A stretch of 64,000 bases of DNA from Halorarum salinum. Lineage in GTDB: Archaea; Halobacteriota; Halobacteria; Halobacteriales; Haloferacaceae. The notes under the pieces are model-generated. The model saw only the letters and a list, made by a program, of their open reading frames with translations, ran no database searches and was not told where the DNA came from. The stretch's first letter is position 1; each line of letters opens with the position of its first letter. The position numbers were made by a program, and so were the translations under genes. Shown in pieces: positions 7,944 to 16,350 of this stretch. The DNA lies in contig NZ_CP058579.1 of NCBI RefSeq assembly GCF_013402875.1, positions 3,844,001-3,908,000 on the forward strand. The letters are read 5' to 3'.

Positions 7944-8582
7944 ATGAGTGGTCGAGCCGACATCGTGCTCGTGGACTACGGGCTGGGGAACCTCCGGAGC
8001 GCCACGCGCGGGCTGGAGCGAGCCGGCGCCGACGTGACGATCTCCGAGGACCCGGGGACGTTCGCGGCCGCCGACGGGGTCGTCCTCCCCGGGGTGGGCG
8101 CCTTCCGGGAGGGGATGGAGAACGCCGGGCCCTACCGCGACGCGCTGGTCGAACACGCCGAGGCGGGCCGCCCGCTGTTCGGCATCTGCCTCGGGATGCA
8201 GATGCTCCTCACCACGAGCGAGGAGGCCGAGCGTGCGGGCCAGGGCGACGTGGAGGGGCTCGACCTGATCCCCGGGACGAACGTCCGCTTCCGGGACGTC
8301 GAGACGGTGCCCCACATGGGCTGGAACGATCTCCGGCTCGAGCGCGACCACCCGGTCGTCGGCGGCGTCGACGGGGAGTACGCCTACTTCGTCCACTCCT
8401 ACTACGCGGAACCCGATACCCCGGACGCCGTGGTTGCGTCCTGCGAGTACGGCAGCCGGTTCCCGGCCGTCGTTGCGAACGAGGCGGGGAACGTCTTCGG
8501 CACGCAGTTCCACCCCGAGAAGAGCGGCGAAACCGGGCTCCGCATCCTCCGCAACTTCGTCGACTACTGCGCGGAGCAGTAG
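7944..8582 (+). CDS. hisH: Imidazole glycerol phosphate synthase glutaminase subunit HisH
   Basis: Provides ammonia from glutamine to HisF for ring closure in histidine synthesis. The catalytic triad is complete: Cys82 in GICLGMQ, His190 and Glu192 in FHPEKS; the DYGLGN start is typical. 212 residues, normal. The sequence ACTTATCC centred 27 bases before the ATG is a good leaderless promoter. With hisE just upstream this is a partial histidine cluster; the other his genes are not in the window. Confidence 0.96.
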   Translation: MSGRADIVLVDYGLGNLRSATRGLERAGADVTISEDPGTFAAADGVVLPGVGAFREGMENAGPYRDALVEHAEAGRPLFGICLGMQMLLTTSEEAERAGQGDVEGLDLIPGTNVRFRDVETVPHMGWNDLRLERDHPVVGGVDGEYAYFVHSYYAEPDTPDAVVASCEYGSRFPAVVANEAGNVFGTQFHPEKSGETGLRILRNFVDYCAEQ

Positions 8583-8639
8583 CTGACGGCGGGCTGTCAC
8601 ACCGGGGCGCTTATCCGCGGTCCGGGCAGAGCGGTGGGC

Positions 8640-9461
8640 ATGCAGGCAGTCACTCTCGGGCCGGCCGGGACCTACTCCCACCGTGCCGCCCGGGCCGTCG
8701 CCGACGGCGTGAGCTTCCGCGAGTCGGTCACGGCCATCGTCGAAGCGGTCGCCGACGGGGAGGCCGAACGGGGCGTCGTCCCGATCGAGAACAGCATCGA
8801 GGGGAGCGTCTCCGAGAGCCTCGACGCGCTCGCCGAGTCGGACGTCGCGGTCGTCCGCGAGGTCGTCACCCCGATCCGGCACGGGCTGCTCGCCCAGTCG
8901 GAGGAGTTCTCCGTGGTCGCGTCCCACTCGCAGGCACTCGCCCAGTGTCGCGACTACCTGGAGCGGGAGTACCCCGACGTCGACCAGGAGGCGGTCGCCT
9001 CGACCGCGCGCGGCGTCGAACGGGCGCGCGAGGACCCGTCGGTGGCGGGCATCGGCCACCCGGCGACCGCCGAACCCGAGGGGGAGGGACGGACCCTGCG
9101 GGTGCTCGCGGAGGACATCCAGGACCAGTCGTCGAACGCGACCAGGTTCCTCGTCGTCGCGCCCGAATCGGAGCGCTCGGACGGCGGCGGGAAGACGTCG
9201 GTGGTGGTGTACCCGGGCACGAACTACCCCGGGCTGCTGCTGGAACTGCTGGAGGCGTTCGCCGACCGTGACATCAACCTCACCCGCATCGAGTCGCGAC
9301 CCAGCGGCAACAGGCTCGGCGATTACCTCTTTCACGTCGACTTCGAGGCGGGACTCTACGAGCCGCGCACCGAGGCGGCGCTCGCCGACGTGGAGGAGCT
9401 GGCGGCGAACGGGTGGGTCAAGGTCCTCGGCTCGTACGACACCCAGCACGTCGTCGAGTGA
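8640..9461 (+). CDS. pheA: Prephenate dehydratase
   Basis: Converts prephenate to phenylpyruvate in phenylalanine synthesis. Residues 1-175 form the dehydratase domain with the diagnostic TRF motif in SSNATRFLVV and the segment PIENSIEGSV. Residues ~185-265 form the ACT regulatory domain (GLLLELLEAF, then the ESRPSG phenylalanine-binding motif), so feedback inhibition by Phe is expected. 273 residues from the ATG at 8640; an in-frame GTG six bases earlier is less likely because CTTATCC lies 28 bases before the ATG. Confidence 0.96.
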   Translation: MQAVTLGPAGTYSHRAARAVADGVSFRESVTAIVEAVADGEAERGVVPIENSIEGSVSESLDALAESDVAVVREVVTPIRHGLLAQSEEFSVVASHSQALAQCRDYLEREYPDVDQEAVASTARGVERAREDPSVAGIGHPATAEPEGEGRTLRVLAEDIQDQSSNATRFLVVAPESERSDGGGKTSVVVYPGTNYPGLLLELLEAFADRDINLTRIESRPSGNRLGDYLFHVDFEAGLYEPRTEAALADVEELAANGWVKVLGSYDTQHVVE

Positions 9462-9695
9462 GCCGGTCACCCCGAAGCGAAGCGACGGCTGTCCGGTGGT
9501 TGGCGAGCAGGCGACCCCCGCGCCGCCGGCGCACCGTCGGATCGCACGATCGCGTTCCGGCACGCCGCGAACCTCACGTCACGGGGCGCCTGGTTCGTCA
9601 TCCGGTTCGAACGTTGGTCCGGTGAGGACGGGGTCGCGGAATCCGTCCCGTAACTGGCGACAAGATTCAAGAGGAATCGCGCTCCAGATACGTGT

Positions 9696-10133
9696 ATGCC
9701 ACCCAGGAGCCCCTTCGACGACATCGAGAGCGTGTTCGACCGGATGAATCGGGAGCTCGAGCAGCTCGGGCAGCAGCTCGAGGGCGAGTTCGGCGGCACC
9801 GTCGACGTCGACGTCTCCGAGACCGACGACGCGGTCGTCGTGGTCGCGGACCTCCCCGGGTTCAGCTCCGACGAGATCGACGTGAACGTCGCCGATCGGG
9901 ATCTCACGCTCTCGGCCGACCGCGAGGAGAGCGAGGAGGAGAACGAGGAGGGCGACGGCCGACGGTACCACCGCCGCGAGCGTAGTCGACGGAGCACGAC
10001 CCGGAGGATTCGCCTCCCGGCCGACGTGCTCGAACGCGAGGCGGACGCCGAGTACAGGAACGGCGTGCTCACCGTCACCCTCCCCAAGGCGTCGCCCGAC
10101 GAGACCGACGGGACCCACATCGACGTGGAGTAG
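9696..10133 (+). CDS. hsp20: Hsp20/alpha-crystallin small heat-shock protein (first copy)
   Basis: An ATP-independent holdase chaperone of the cytosol. The 145-residue protein has an N-terminal amphipathic arm (FDDIESVFDRMNREL), a central alpha-crystallin domain beginning VVVVADLPGF, an acidic and arginine-rich insertion at about 75-105, and the signature YRNGVLTVTLPK near the C-terminus. A paralogue of the same layout follows 143 bases downstream. The two differ most in the acidic linker. The 234-base gap upstream holds nothing recognisable besides the promoter region. Confidence 0.93.
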   Translation: MPPRSPFDDIESVFDRMNRELEQLGQQLEGEFGGTVDVDVSETDDAVVVVADLPGFSSDEIDVNVADRDLTLSADREESEEENEEGDGRRYHRRERSRRSTTRRIRLPADVLEREADAEYRNGVLTVTLPKASPDETDGTHIDVE

Positions 10134-10219
10134 CTTCCGAACGCCGGATCCGGCACTCGACGGCGACGCCACTGCCAGTGTTTTTCACTATCGTCGGGGA
10201 AACCGTGCGATCGGCTATC

Positions 10220-10242
10220 AACCGTACAGCTACGGTTAATAT
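10220..10242 (+). promoter_or_regulatory. Promoter of the second hsp20 with inverted repeat
   Basis: A perfect 7-bp inverted repeat, AACCGTA-CAGC-TACGGTT (10220-10237), runs straight into the TATA-like TTAATAT (10236-10242). It thus covers the place of the BRE in archaeal promoters. A factor bound here would compete with TFB/TBP, so this is a candidate heat-shock or stress operator. The ATG lies about 38 bases past the TATA centre. Nothing similar is visible before the first hsp20. Confidence 0.5.
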
Positions 10243-10276
10243 CTCGGAGATCCTCTAACCCATCGGTGAAACGACG

Positions 10277-10723
10277 ATGACTCGCATGACCCCCTTCGAC
10301 GACGTGAACCGAATGTTCGACCGGATGTCCCGCCAGTTCGACGAGACCTGGGGCGGCTTCGACGCGATGGCGCGCGGGGACGGCCCCGACGTCGACCTCG
10401 CCGAGTACCACGACGAACTCGTCGTGGTCGCCGACCTCCCGGGGTTCGACCGCGACGACATCGACCTGACGGTCCGCGGTGACGTGCTCACCATCAGCGC
10501 CGACCGATCGGCGGACTCCACGGAGCAGGACCAGGAGGGCGAGGAGGGCGCCTGGGTCCGCCGCGAGCGCCGCTCGGAGTCCGTCCGCCGGCGCATCCGC
10601 CTCCCCGACGAGGTGCGCGAGGACGAGGCGAGCGCGACCTACACGAACGGCGTGCTCACCGTCACCCTCCCCAAGGTCCACGCCGACGACGAGGGCGAGG
10701 ACCACCACATCGACGTGAACTGA
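10277..10723 (+). CDS. hsp20: Hsp20/alpha-crystallin small heat-shock protein (second copy)
   Basis: A paralogue of the preceding gene, 148 residues: N-terminal arm (FDDVNRMFDRMSRQF), alpha-crystallin domain beginning VVVADLPGFDR, an acidic Glu/Gln stretch at about 78-92 and the signature YTNGVLTVTLPK. The ATG at 10277 is chosen; another ATG three codons later is possible. It has its own promoter with an inverted repeat, so it may be regulated separately from the first copy. A hairpin with a T-run follows the stop. Confidence 0.93.
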   Translation: MTRMTPFDDVNRMFDRMSRQFDETWGGFDAMARGDGPDVDLAEYHDELVVVADLPGFDRDDIDLTVRGDVLTISADRSADSTEQDQEGEEGAWVRRERRSESVRRRIRLPDEVREDEASATYTNGVLTVTLPKVHADDEGEDHHIDVN

Positions 10724-10778
10724 GCGCGGTCGCCCCCGACTGAGCCCGGTCGGCCCCGTGGGACCCCGCCCACGGGTC

Positions 10779-10803
10779 CCGAGAGGTTCCGTTCTCGGTT
10801 TTT
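10779..10803 (+). terminator. Intrinsic-type terminator after hsp20
   Basis: The stem CCGAGA/TCTCGG with an 8-base loop is followed directly by five T residues (10799-10803), placed 55 bases after the hsp20 stop. A second inverted repeat, GGGACCC-N7-GGGTCCC (10760-10780), precedes it. The site lies between convergent hsp20 and leuS and may serve both. Confidence 0.5.
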
Positions 10804-10832
10804 CGTACCGTTCCCGCCCACCCGCCGACCCG

Positions 10833-13586
10833 TCACTCCGCGATGTCGATGGCCGGACGGCCGGGTTCGGCCTTCCGGGCCACGTCGTCGGCGGCGTCCT
10901 CCGCACGCAGGACGCGGACCGGGGCGTCGAACTCGCGCTCGACGAGCCAGGCGGCCTCCTCCAGCGCCTCGTGCTCGCGCTCGGGCGCCAGCGCCGGACG
11001 CAACGCCTCGCGCTCCGCCTGCAGGTCCTGCCCGTAGGACGCGGCCGCGTCGCCCTGCTCGCGGATCTCCTCGACCCCCATCAGCTCCGAGATGAGGTTC
11101 GGGGCGTCGCTCTCCATCGCCAGTTCGAGCGCGCGGTGCTTCCACTCGGGCGCGACGACCACGTCGATTCGCTCGGGGTCCTCGATGCCCGCCACGTCGA
11201 CGATCTGTCGGACGTCCTCACGGGTGTTCTCGACCAGGCGCCGGCGCTCGTCCGCGGCCGAGGCGTCACCCGCCGGTTCGGGCCACTCGGCCTCGAGGAC
11301 GAAGCCGTCGCCGCCGAGTTCGTCGTACAGTTCCTCGGCGATGTGGGGGGCGACCGGGGCCAGCAGCCGGACGGCCGTCTCCAGCCCGTTCCGGACGGTC
11401 CAGGGGTGGACGTCCCCGTCCCGTTCGTCGGCGTACTCGCGGTAGGTCCGGAGCGTGCGAACCAGCCCTTGCGTCTCGCGCAGGGCGGTGTTGAACGTCA
11501 GGTCGTCGTACTCGTCGGTGGCGACCGCGACGGTCGCGTCGGCCTCGCTGCGGACGTAGGCGGCGGCCGCATCGTCGGCGGTCGCCGCGCCGCCCGAGCC
11601 GTCCACCTCGTCGACGAACCAGTCGACCAGTTCGGCCAGCCGGGTCAGGAAGCGGTACGTGGAGCGGACGCCCTCCTCGGACCAGTCGAAGTCGCGCTCG
11701 GGCTGGGCGGCCTGCATCATGAACAGCCGGGCGGTGTCGGCGCCGTACTCCTCGACGATGCGCTGGGGCGAGACGACGTTGCCCTTCGACTTCGACATCT
11801 TCTCGCCCTCGAGCTGGACCATCCCCTGGGCGAGCAGGTTCGTGAACGGCTCGCGGTGCTCCAGCATGTCCAGATCCGCGACGACCTTCGTGACGAACCG
11901 CGAGTACAGCAGGTGCATCACGGCGTGCTCGATGCCGCCGACGTACTGGTCGACGGGCATCCAGTCGTTCGCCCGGTCGACGTCGAACGGCGCCGTCTCC
12001 AGGTCCGGTGAGACGTAGCGCAGGAAGTACCACGAGGAGTCGACGAACGTGTCCATCGTGTCCGTCTCGCGGACCGCCGGGCCGCCACACTCCGGGCAGT
12101 CGACGTGCTTCCACTCCTCGGCGGCGTCCAGCGGGTTCCCGGTCGTGTTGACGAACTCGGGCAGTTCGATCGGCAGGTCGTCCTCGGGCACCAGCACCGG
12201 GCCGCAGTCCTCGCAGTGGACGACCGGGATGGGCGTCCCCCAGTAGCGCTGCCGGGAGATGCCCCAGTCGCGCAGGCGGTACTGGGTGTGGAACTCGGCC
12301 GACTCGATGTCGGCGGTCAGCCGCTCACGCGCCTCGGCGGAGGACAGGCCCCCGTACTCGCCGCTGTTCACCAGGACGCCGTCGTCGGTGAAGGCGGCCT
12401 CGCTCACGTCTGGTTCCGGGGGCTCCTCGTCGTCCCCTTCCGCGTCGTCCCGGCCGGGCTCGTCCGGTTCGGGCGCGACGACCGGGACGATGTCGACGCC
12501 CATCTTCGAGGCGAACGCGTGGTCGCGGTCGTCGTGGCCGGGGACTCCCATCAGCGCCCCCGTCCCGACGTCCGAGAGGACGAAGTCCGCGACGAACACC
12601 GGGACCTCCTGGCCGGTCGCGGGGTTCGTGGCGGTCAGGTCGGTCCGGACTCCGTTCGGTTCGTCGCCCTCGGGGTCGGCCTCCTCCTCGACGAACCGGC
12701 GGACGTCGTCGTCCTGTGCGACCAGCTCCTCCGAGATGGGGTGGTCGGGCGCCAGCGCGAAGAACGTCGCGCCGAAGATCGTGTCCAGGCGGGTCGTGAA
12801 CGCCTCGACGGGGCCGTACACCCGCGGCTCGCTCCGCTCCCCGCGTCCGTCCGAGGCGCTTCGCGCCTCGCCGATCGTGAACGAGACGCGCGAGCCCTCC
12901 TGCCGGCCGATCCAGTTGCGCTGCATCTGCCGGACGCTGTCGGGCCAGCCCTCCAGGTCGTCGATGTCCGCGAGCAGTTCGTCGGCGTACTCGGTGATCT
13001 TCAGGAACCACTGCTCCAGTTCGCGCTGCTCTACGGGGGTGCCACAGCGCCAGCACAGTTCGGCCTCGCCCTCGACCTGTTCGTCGGCCAGCACCGTCTC
13101 ACAGTTGGGACACCAGTTGACCTCCGCGGCCTCGCGCTCGACGAGGCCCTCGTCGTGGAACTCGCGGAACAGCCACTGGTTCCAGCGGTAGTACTCGGGC
13201 GTGCAGGTGGTGACCTCGCGGTCCCAGTCGTAGCCGAACCCCATCGACTCCATCTGGCCCCGCATCGTGTCGATGCACTCGAACGTCCAGTCGCGGGGGT
13301 TCGTGTCGCGCTCCTTGGCGGCGTTCTCGGCGGGCAGGCCGAACGCGTCCCACCCCATCGGGTGGAGCACCTCGTCGCCGCGCATCCGGCGGTAGCGGGC
13401 GTACGCGTCCGTGATGGTGTAGTTCCGGACGTGGCCCATGTGGAGCTGTCCTGACGGGTACGGGTACATCCCCAGGACGTAGGTGGGGTCCTCGGCCTCG
13501 TCCGGCGTCCGGTACGCGTCGGCGTCGTCCCACGCCGCCTGCCAGCGTCGCTCGACCGCGGCGTGGTCGTATCCCTCCTCGGACAT
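10833..13586 (-). CDS. leuS: Leucyl-tRNA synthetase, bacterial type
   Basis: Charges tRNA-Leu. A class-I synthetase with HMGH at 49-52 and KMSKS at about 596-600. The N-terminal half (PYPSGQLHMGHVRNYTI, then GWDAFGLPAE, WCPNCETVLA, QRNWIGR) follows the bacterial LeuRS pattern rather than the archaeal/eukaryotic one, a known ancient replacement in halophiles. An acidic insertion (about 375-395) in the editing region is a halophilic feature. I chose the ATG at 13586 (MSEEGYDHAAVERRW), 917 residues; an in-frame ATG at 13619 would add a basic 11-residue leader. Convergent with hsp20. Confidence 0.95.
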   Translation of the reverse strand: MSEEGYDHAAVERRWQAAWDDADAYRTPDEAEDPTYVLGMYPYPSGQLHMGHVRNYTITDAYARYRRMRGDEVLHPMGWDAFGLPAENAAKERDTNPRDWTFECIDTMRGQMESMGFGYDWDREVTTCTPEYYRWNQWLFREFHDEGLVEREAAEVNWCPNCETVLADEQVEGEAELCWRCGTPVEQRELEQWFLKITEYADELLADIDDLEGWPDSVRQMQRNWIGRQEGSRVSFTIGEARSASDGRGERSEPRVYGPVEAFTTRLDTIFGATFFALAPDHPISEELVAQDDDVRRFVEEEADPEGDEPNGVRTDLTATNPATGQEVPVFVADFVLSDVGTGALMGVPGHDDRDHAFASKMGVDIVPVVAPEPDEPGRDDAEGDDEEPPEPDVSEAAFTDDGVLVNSGEYGGLSSAEARERLTADIESAEFHTQYRLRDWGISRQRYWGTPIPVVHCEDCGPVLVPEDDLPIELPEFVNTTGNPLDAAEEWKHVDCPECGGPAVRETDTMDTFVDSSWYFLRYVSPDLETAPFDVDRANDWMPVDQYVGGIEHAVMHLLYSRFVTKVVADLDMLEHREPFTNLLAQGMVQLEGEKMSKSKGNVVSPQRIVEEYGADTARLFMMQAAQPERDFDWSEEGVRSTYRFLTRLAELVDWFVDEVDGSGGAATADDAAAAYVRSEADATVAVATDEYDDLTFNTALRETQGLVRTLRTYREYADERDGDVHPWTVRNGLETAVRLLAPVAPHIAEELYDELGGDGFVLEAEWPEPAGDASAADERRRLVENTREDVRQIVDVAGIEDPERIDVVVAPEWKHRALELAMESDAPNLISELMGVEEIREQGDAAASYGQDLQAEREALRPALAPEREHEALEEAAWLVEREFDAPVRVLRAEDAADDVARKAEPGRPAIDIAE

Positions 13587-14163
13587 TCTCTTGGCATCAC
13601 GTCGTCGGCTTCGGCCCATATCCCTTTCCATCGAACTGGAGGGATTCGGCGGCGTCCCCGCGCGGAGCGGGTGGGTTTCGACGAGGCCGCCGGGCGGTCG
13701 ACGGACCGACGCCCGTCCTACCAGGTCACGAGGTGATCGACCGACCGCGGTGGCGCGCGCGAGCAACGCGTGCGAGGGACGAGAAGCACAGCGGGAGTGA
13801 CCGGAGGGAACGAACGCGAGCATCGCAGGAGGCTGGGGAGGACGAGGTGCGGTGCGGTCGGGCGGGACTGAAAGGGGCCGCGGCTGTCGGCTCGGGAGAC
13901 CGTGCCTGCGCTCCTCGACTCGCTTCACTCGTCTGCGGTGCTTGTCGGGTCCGCCAGCGCCGACAGCCGCGGGGGCTTTCGGGAACTCTGGCGCGACGAC
14001 CGGCCCGACCACCGAGCCGACAGCCGCAGGGGCTTTCGAGGACTCCGTCACGACGATCGACCCTGTCACGACGACCGACCGAACCAGCCAGTCGGCAGCC
14101 GCGGACGCCCTCGACGACGAACCCCACGGAGCCTTTTTCGCCGAGTAACCCCACTAGAGGGGC
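13587..14163. other. Intergenic region between leuS and a small membrane protein gene
   Basis: A 577-base gap between divergent genes. No gene is visible. Most of it (13772-14040, continuing weakly to ~14110) is a copy of the structured repeat family described separately. The last ~35 bases hold a T-rich promoter element (GCCTTTTTCG, about 14131-14140) 28 bases before the downstream ATG. Confidence 0.7.
13772..14040 (+). repeat. Structured intergenic element, copy A
   Basis: Plus-orientation copy. It starts at GCGAGGGACGAG (13772), has the left box GACTGAAAGGGGCC (13866-13879), the left stem GCGGCTGTCGGC (13880-13891), a 67-base spacer, the right stem GCCGACAGCCGC (13959-13970; 12 of 12 complementary) and the right box GGGGGCTTTC (13971-13980). 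The right stem plus box is repeated 57 bases later (14016-14040), and a decayed third right arm occurs near 14091-14102. No coding content. Confidence 0.8.
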
Positions 14164-14382
14164 ATGAGCGAGTCCGCCGAGTCCGACGAGCCCGGCGTGC
14201 TGAAGCGGACCTACCGGACGGTGACGCCGGGCTACCGGGGCCGCGAGGACGTCGAGATGAACGCGATCGGGTGGGGGATCCTCCTCGGCCTCGTGCTCAT
14301 CCTCATCCCGCTGCTGCCGTTCATCGTCATCGTCTGGTTCGTCGGGAAGGTGCTGGAGGCAGTCACCCCCAGCGGGGAGTAG
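14164..14382 (+). CDS. Small single-span membrane protein
   Basis: A 72-residue haloarchaeal protein with a polar N-terminus containing a conserved-looking RTVTPGYRGREDVEMNAIGW segment and one long hydrophobic helix (about 37-62) with a short polar tail. It resembles the DUF7535 type of small membrane proteins, from memory. Function unknown. A T-rich element 28 bases before the ATG suggests leaderless transcription. It is convergent with the alanine dehydrogenase gene, with 67 bases between the stops. Confidence 0.7.
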   Translation: MSESAESDEPGVLKRTYRTVTPGYRGREDVEMNAIGWGILLGLVLILIPLLPFIVIVWFVGKVLEAVTPSGE

Positions 14383-14449
14383 CGTCGCCGTTTGCCCGCC
14401 GGGGGCGGGGGCCCCTCGCCGAACGCCGACCACGGATCGGCTCGAACGC

Positions 14450-15442
14450 TCAGTCCGCCAGGCCGAGCAGGTCGAACGGGTAGCCGTTGTCCCGCTCGTT
14501 CGCGTGCTCGTAGACGACGTGGGCGGCCGCGACGTCCTGGATCGCCAGCCCGGTCGAGTCGAACACCGTGACGCCGTCCGAGTCGGTCCGGCCCGCCTTC
14601 TCCCCGACGACGATCTCGCCGAGCGCGCCGTAGATGTCGTCGTCGCCGAGAACGCCCGCCGTGTACGGGACGTTGATCTCGCCCGAGTGGGTCGTCTGTG
14701 CGTGGTCGTCGATGACCAGTTTGGCGTCGAGCAGCAGGTCGTCCGCGAGTTCGTGTTTCCCCTCCGCGTCGGCGCCCATCGCGTTGACGTGGGTGTGCTC
14801 GCCCACCGCGTCGCGGGGGACGATGGGGTCCTCGACGGGCGTCACCGTCGAGAGCACGTCACAGGATGCCGCCTCGGCGATGGAGCCCGCGCGCACGTCG
14901 AACCGACCCTCGAAGGCGTCGACGAACCGGGCGACGCGCTCCTCGTCGAGGTCGGAGACGACGACCGTCTCGACGTCCCGAACCGTGGCGATGGCCTCCA
15001 GTTGCGTGTACGCCTGGGCGCCGGCGCCGACGATGCCGAGCGAGGTGGCGTCCGCAATCGCGAGGTGGTCGGTGGCGACGGCGGCGGCCGCGCCCGTGCG
15101 CTTCATCGTCAGTTCGGTCCCGTCGAGGATGGCGAGCGGGAACGCGTTGCTGGGGTCCGAGTAGATCATCGTTCCCATCACCGTCGGGAGGTCGTACTCC
15201 TCCTCGTTGTCGGTGTGGACGTTCACCCACTTCACGCCCGCGGCGTCCCAGTCGCCCGCGTCGAGGTAGGCCGGCATCGATCGGAAGTCCCCGTTGTACT
15301 GCGGGAGGTCGATGTAGGACTTGGGCGGCATCTGGGCGTCCCCGCGCTCGTAGGCGGCGAACGCCTCCTCGATGGCCGGCACGAGCTCCGCCATCTCGGC
15401 GTTCTCGTGGACCTCGGCGCCGTTGAGCAGCAGCGTCTCCAT
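14450..15442 (-). CDS. Alanine dehydrogenase / ornithine cyclodeaminase family enzyme
   Basis: An NAD-dependent enzyme of the OCD/mu-crystallin family. The central Rossmann motif LGIVGAGAQA (about 135-144), the substrate Lys in KWVNVHTDN and MKRTGAAAAVATDHLA segments, and the GADAEGKHEL loop are present. Archaeal members act mainly as alanine dehydrogenases (L-alanine to pyruvate plus ammonia), so that role is more likely than ornithine deamination, but the substrate is inferred. 330 residues, normal. A perfect palindrome lies between the TATA-like element and the start codon (see operator entry). Confidence 0.85.
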   Translation of the reverse strand: METLLLNGAEVHENAEMAELVPAIEEAFAAYERGDAQMPPKSYIDLPQYNGDFRSMPAYLDAGDWDAAGVKWVNVHTDNEEEYDLPTVMGTMIYSDPSNAFPLAILDGTELTMKRTGAAAAVATDHLAIADATSLGIVGAGAQAYTQLEAIATVRDVETVVVSDLDEERVARFVDAFEGRFDVRAGSIAEAASCDVLSTVTPVEDPIVPRDAVGEHTHVNAMGADAEGKHELADDLLLDAKLVIDDHAQTTHSGEINVPYTAGVLGDDDIYGALGEIVVGEKAGRTDSDGVTVFDSTGLAIQDVAAAHVVYEHANERDNGYPFDLLGLAD

Positions 15443-15443
15443 G

Positions 15444-15460
15444 CGCGCAAAATTTGCGCG
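15444..15460 (-). promoter_or_regulatory. Palindromic operator at the alanine dehydrogenase start
   Basis: On the coding strand CGCGCAAATTTTGCGCG ends one base before the ATG: 8-bp perfect arms around a single base. A TATA-like TTCTAATCC lies just upstream (about 15464-15473), about 27 bases before the ATG, so the palindrome fills the space between TATA and a leaderless start, a classical repressor position. The same sequence with one change lies before the M32 carboxypeptidase. Confidence 0.65.
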
Positions 15461-15743
15461 GCGGGATTAGAACCCTCCGATAGCGCCCGCGACCGAGCGG
15501 GCGACGCGTGGGACGCGGAGCCGCCCCCGCCGTGACGGCCGTCGAGCCCTCGTCCTGACCGTCGTGACCGCGCACGGGTCCCGGTTCGGCCGGCCCGCCC
15601 ACCGGGACTACGTCCGCACGGACTCCACCCGAGTCCGGCGATTAACTCGCCTTAATCGGGCTGACCGGGCGCCGAATCCGTCCGAATTCCGGTACGGCGT
15701 CTCCACCCCCCATTACCCTCCGGTCGGAAGCGGCGGGTGTAGC

Positions 15744-16061
15744 ATGACACCGAAGAAGTTCGTCGCAGTCGCGCTCGCAGCACTGCTCGTGACCGCCGGC
15801 GCGGCCGCCGCGGCCGCACCCGGTAACGGATCCGGAAACGGCACGGACGACGCCGGGAACGGCGACGGGGCACGGGGGCCGCCGAGCGACCTCCCCGGAC
15901 CGGTGCCCGACTTCATCTCGGGCGTCCACGACGCGATCGACTCGTTCCTCGACGGCGACCTGACCGGCTCGCTCGGCGAGGCCGTCCCGGGCATCGCGGG
16001 CGGGGGGAACGGCGACGAGGGTGACGCGAACGCCGACGCCGACGACGGCGCCGAGGCGTGA
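15744..16061 (+). CDS. Secreted acidic Gly/Asn-rich protein
   Basis: A 105-residue product with a clear Sec-type signal peptide: MTPKKF, then a hydrophobic Ala/Val/Leu core to about residue 20 and an Ala-rich cleavage region. The mature part has Gly/Asn/Asp repeats (GNGSGNGTDDAGNGDG), a short ordered stretch with Phe-Ile-Ser and Phe-Leu (about 58-75), and an acidic tail. No family recognised; extracellular or cell-surface location is inferred. ATG at 15744 gives the signal peptide at the N-terminus. Confidence 0.7.
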   Translation: MTPKKFVAVALAALLVTAGAAAAAAPGNGSGNGTDDAGNGDGARGPPSDLPGPVPDFISGVHDAIDSFLDGDLTGSLGEAVPGIAGGGNGDEGDANADADDGAEA

Positions 16062-16350
16062 GGCGACCGTTGACGGCGGCTCGCTGAACTGACCGCAGAC
16101 CGGATCTTCCGACCGCGCCCGTCCGACCGTTCCATTCCCGTCGTTCGACCGATTCCAGTTGCTATCGGTCGACCGGTTCCGGTCGCCGTCGGCCATCCGC
16201 TTCGACGGTCACGGTCCGACCCCTTCCGACTACTACGCTCCCTGGGCAGCATCGCTGTCGGACTCGCGGGCCGCGAAAGAAGGTTCGAGCGTTCGGGAGA
16301 CGGTGCGACGGAGTCGGCGGTCGGTGTGGGTGGCGTGTCTCGGTCGACGC
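16062..16350. other. Intergenic, low-complexity, no gene seen
   Basis: Lies between convergent genes. It contains loose imperfect repeats of TCGACCG/GGTTCCGG-type words (about 16140-16200). I see no gene, promoter or clean terminator. Confidence 0.4.

Noticed and set aside
9596-9625. GGTTCGAAC-like word resembling a tRNA T-loop
   Set aside because: No complementary T-stem and no acceptor or anticodon arms; chance match.
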